This document shows, piece by piece, positions 4,995 to 5,962 of a stretch of DNA of 5,962 nucleotides. A program made the position numbers and the translations under genes. The stretch comes from Burkholderiales bacterium (GTDB lineage Bacteria; Pseudomonadota; Gammaproteobacteria; Burkholderiales; Burkholderiaceae_C): the NCBI GenBank assembly GCA_005793295.1, contig SXSX01000049.1, forward strand, positions 1 through 5,962, given 5' to 3'. Numbering within the stretch: position 1 is the first letter of the stretch; every line of letters begins with the position of its first letter. Under the pieces are notes generated by a model, which did no database searches, was not told the origin of the DNA, and saw only the letters and a list, made by a program, of their open reading frames with translations.

Positions 4995-5962
4995 TCAGGC
5001 GTAATGGATACGTAGGTTATTTTTTTGAACCTTACCCATCGCATTTCGCGGCAAATCGTCCACCACAAAGCAGCGTTTGGGTACTTTGAAATTGGCGAGT
5101 TGGGACTTGATCTGCGCAATCACCGTCTGTGGGTCCAAGGTGACGCCGGGTTTGGCTACGACTACGGCCACGCCGACTTCACCAAAATCCGCATCAGGAA
5201 CACCCACCACCGCACTTTCGGCAACGCCGGGTAACGCATTGATAAACCCTTCGACCTCGGCCGGATAGACGTTGTAGCCGCCACTGATGATTAAGTCTTT
5301 GCTGCGCCCAACAATACAAATCGTACCTTGAGCGTCTATCGTTCCCACATCGCCGGTTTTAAAAAAACCATCGCTGGTGAACTCTTGGGCGGTTTTTTCT
5401 GGCATGTGCCAATAGCCTTGAAACACGTTGGGGCCCTTCACCTCAAGACCGCCCACTTCACCCACACCAAGCGTTTGGCCTTGGTCACCGCGTACGCGCA
5501 CCTGAACCCCAGGAAGCGCAAAGCCCACCGTCCCACCTTGGCGAAGTCCGTCAGCAGCACGACAAGGGTTGGAGGTCAGCATCACTGTCTCTGACATCCC
5601 ATAACGCTCCAAAATTGTGTGGCCTGTGCGCTCTTGCCACGCTTTGAAATGCTCAATCAACAAAGGCGCTGAACCGGATACGAAAAGCCGCATCGACTGC
5701 GCAGACGCTTGCGACAAACCGTCTTGCGCAAGCAAGCGCACATACATGGTCGGAACGCCCATGAAAACAGTGGCTTGGGGAAGCCAACGCAAAACGCTTT
5801 TGGGATCAAATTTATTCATCCACAACATCTTGCTGCCGTTAATCAACGCACCGTGAATAGCAACAAAGAGGCCATGTACATGAAAAATCGGCAAGGCGTG
5901 GATTAACACATCTGATTTTTGCCAGTCCCAATACTGCTGCAGAACGCGGGCGTTGCTGCGTA
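4995..5962 (-). CDS. AMP-dependent acyl-CoA synthetase, malonyl-CoA synthetase (MatB)-like; 5' part beyond the right edge
   Basis: Adenylate-forming enzyme that activates a carboxylic acid with ATP and CoA. The frame is open to the right edge, giving 321 visible residues (first complete codon at 5960); the family is about 500, so some 180 N-terminal residues including the P-loop are missing. The GTG at 5907-5909 is internal: upstream codons (RSNARVLQQYWDWQKSD) continue the homology into DVLIHALPIFHVHGLF. With the first complete codon as 1, motifs are GVPTMYVRLL (68-77), SGSAPL (95-100), ERYGMSET (118-125), TGD (202-204), GRSKDLIISGGYNVYP (218-233) and the catalytic lysine K310 in NAMGKVQK. 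The context LERYGMSET...TSNP...GTVGFALPGV resembles MatB, and arginines R75 and R119 fall where MatB is thought to bind the malonate carboxylate. Substrate is therefore probably malonate or methylmalonate, but another short acid is possible. It precedes the HD-GYP gene in a likely operon. Confidence 0.9.
   Translation of the reverse strand, partial: RSNARVLQQYWDWQKSDVLIHALPIFHVHGLFVAIHGALINGSKMLWMNKFDPKSVLRWLPQATVFMGVPTMYVRLLAQDGLSQASAQSMRLFVSGSAPLLIEHFKAWQERTGHTILERYGMSETVMLTSNPCRAADGLRQGGTVGFALPGVQVRVRGDQGQTLGVGEVGGLEVKGPNVFQGYWHMPEKTAQEFTSDGFFKTGDVGTIDAQGTICIVGRSKDLIISGGYNVYPAEVEGFINALPGVAESAVVGVPDADFGEVGVAVVVAKPGVTLDPQTVIAQIKSQLANFKVPKRCFVVDDLPRNAMGKVQKNNLRIHYA

Noticed and set aside
5907..5909. 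GTG as a start for the acyl-CoA synthetase (304 residues)
   Set aside because: The same frame continues upstream to the window edge with residues that extend the family homology, and a start here would remove the P-loop region, so it is an internal valine.
1..5962. CRISPR array, insertion sequence, tRNA or prophage signals
   Set aside because: No regularly spaced repeats, transposase motifs, cloverleaf-like segments or phage genes were seen; nearly all bases are covered by conserved housekeeping-type genes.

Overview
The window looks like ordinary chromosome of a betaproteobacterium, probably order Burkholderiales and plausibly family Comamonadaceae (a Rhodoferax, Limnohabitans or Polaromonas-like organism). 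This rests on the gene order ccoI-ccoS-ccoN with a divergent universal stress gene, the type of CcoI N-terminus, FNR/Anr-type boxes and roughly balanced base composition. The placement comes from remembered family patterns, not from a search.

Left part (1-3383, all minus strand): a cbb3-type cytochrome oxidase locus read right to left. ccoI encodes a copper-exporting P1B-ATPase that supplies the oxidase, followed by the 45-residue assembly protein ccoS and then ccoN, the catalytic subunit, which leaves the window at base 1 after 277 residues. A 109-base gap (833-941) separates ccoS and ccoN. It holds a near-consensus FNR/Anr box, a small hairpin and a good ribosome binding site, so ccoN probably has its own low-oxygen promoter in addition to any read-through from ccoIS.

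Middle (3384-3930): a 103-base divergent spacer contains a perfect FNR box (3418-3431), followed on the plus strand by a universal stress protein gene. The distance from the box to the usp -10 region matches a class II FNR promoter. On the ccoI side the same arithmetic would put the transcript start on the ccoI start codon.

Right part (3927-5962, minus strand): a two-gene unit of an acyl-CoA synthetase resembling malonyl-CoA synthetase (3' part only, 5' end beyond the window) and, 9 bases downstream, a response regulator with an HD-GYP cyclic-di-GMP phosphodiesterase output domain. The regulator converges on usp, and the two genes overlap by four bases, sharing stop-codon bases.

Together the window describes low-oxygen respiration (high-affinity terminal oxidase plus copper loading), an oxygen-responsive stress protein, and a signalling/metabolism pair with no obvious link to the oxidase. 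I see no mobile elements, CRISPR arrays, tRNA or rRNA genes, and no clearly undescribed system. The points most worth a second look are the two FNR boxes with different geometry, the hairpin beside the ccoN promoter, and the pairing of an acyl-CoA ligase with an HD-GYP regulator.
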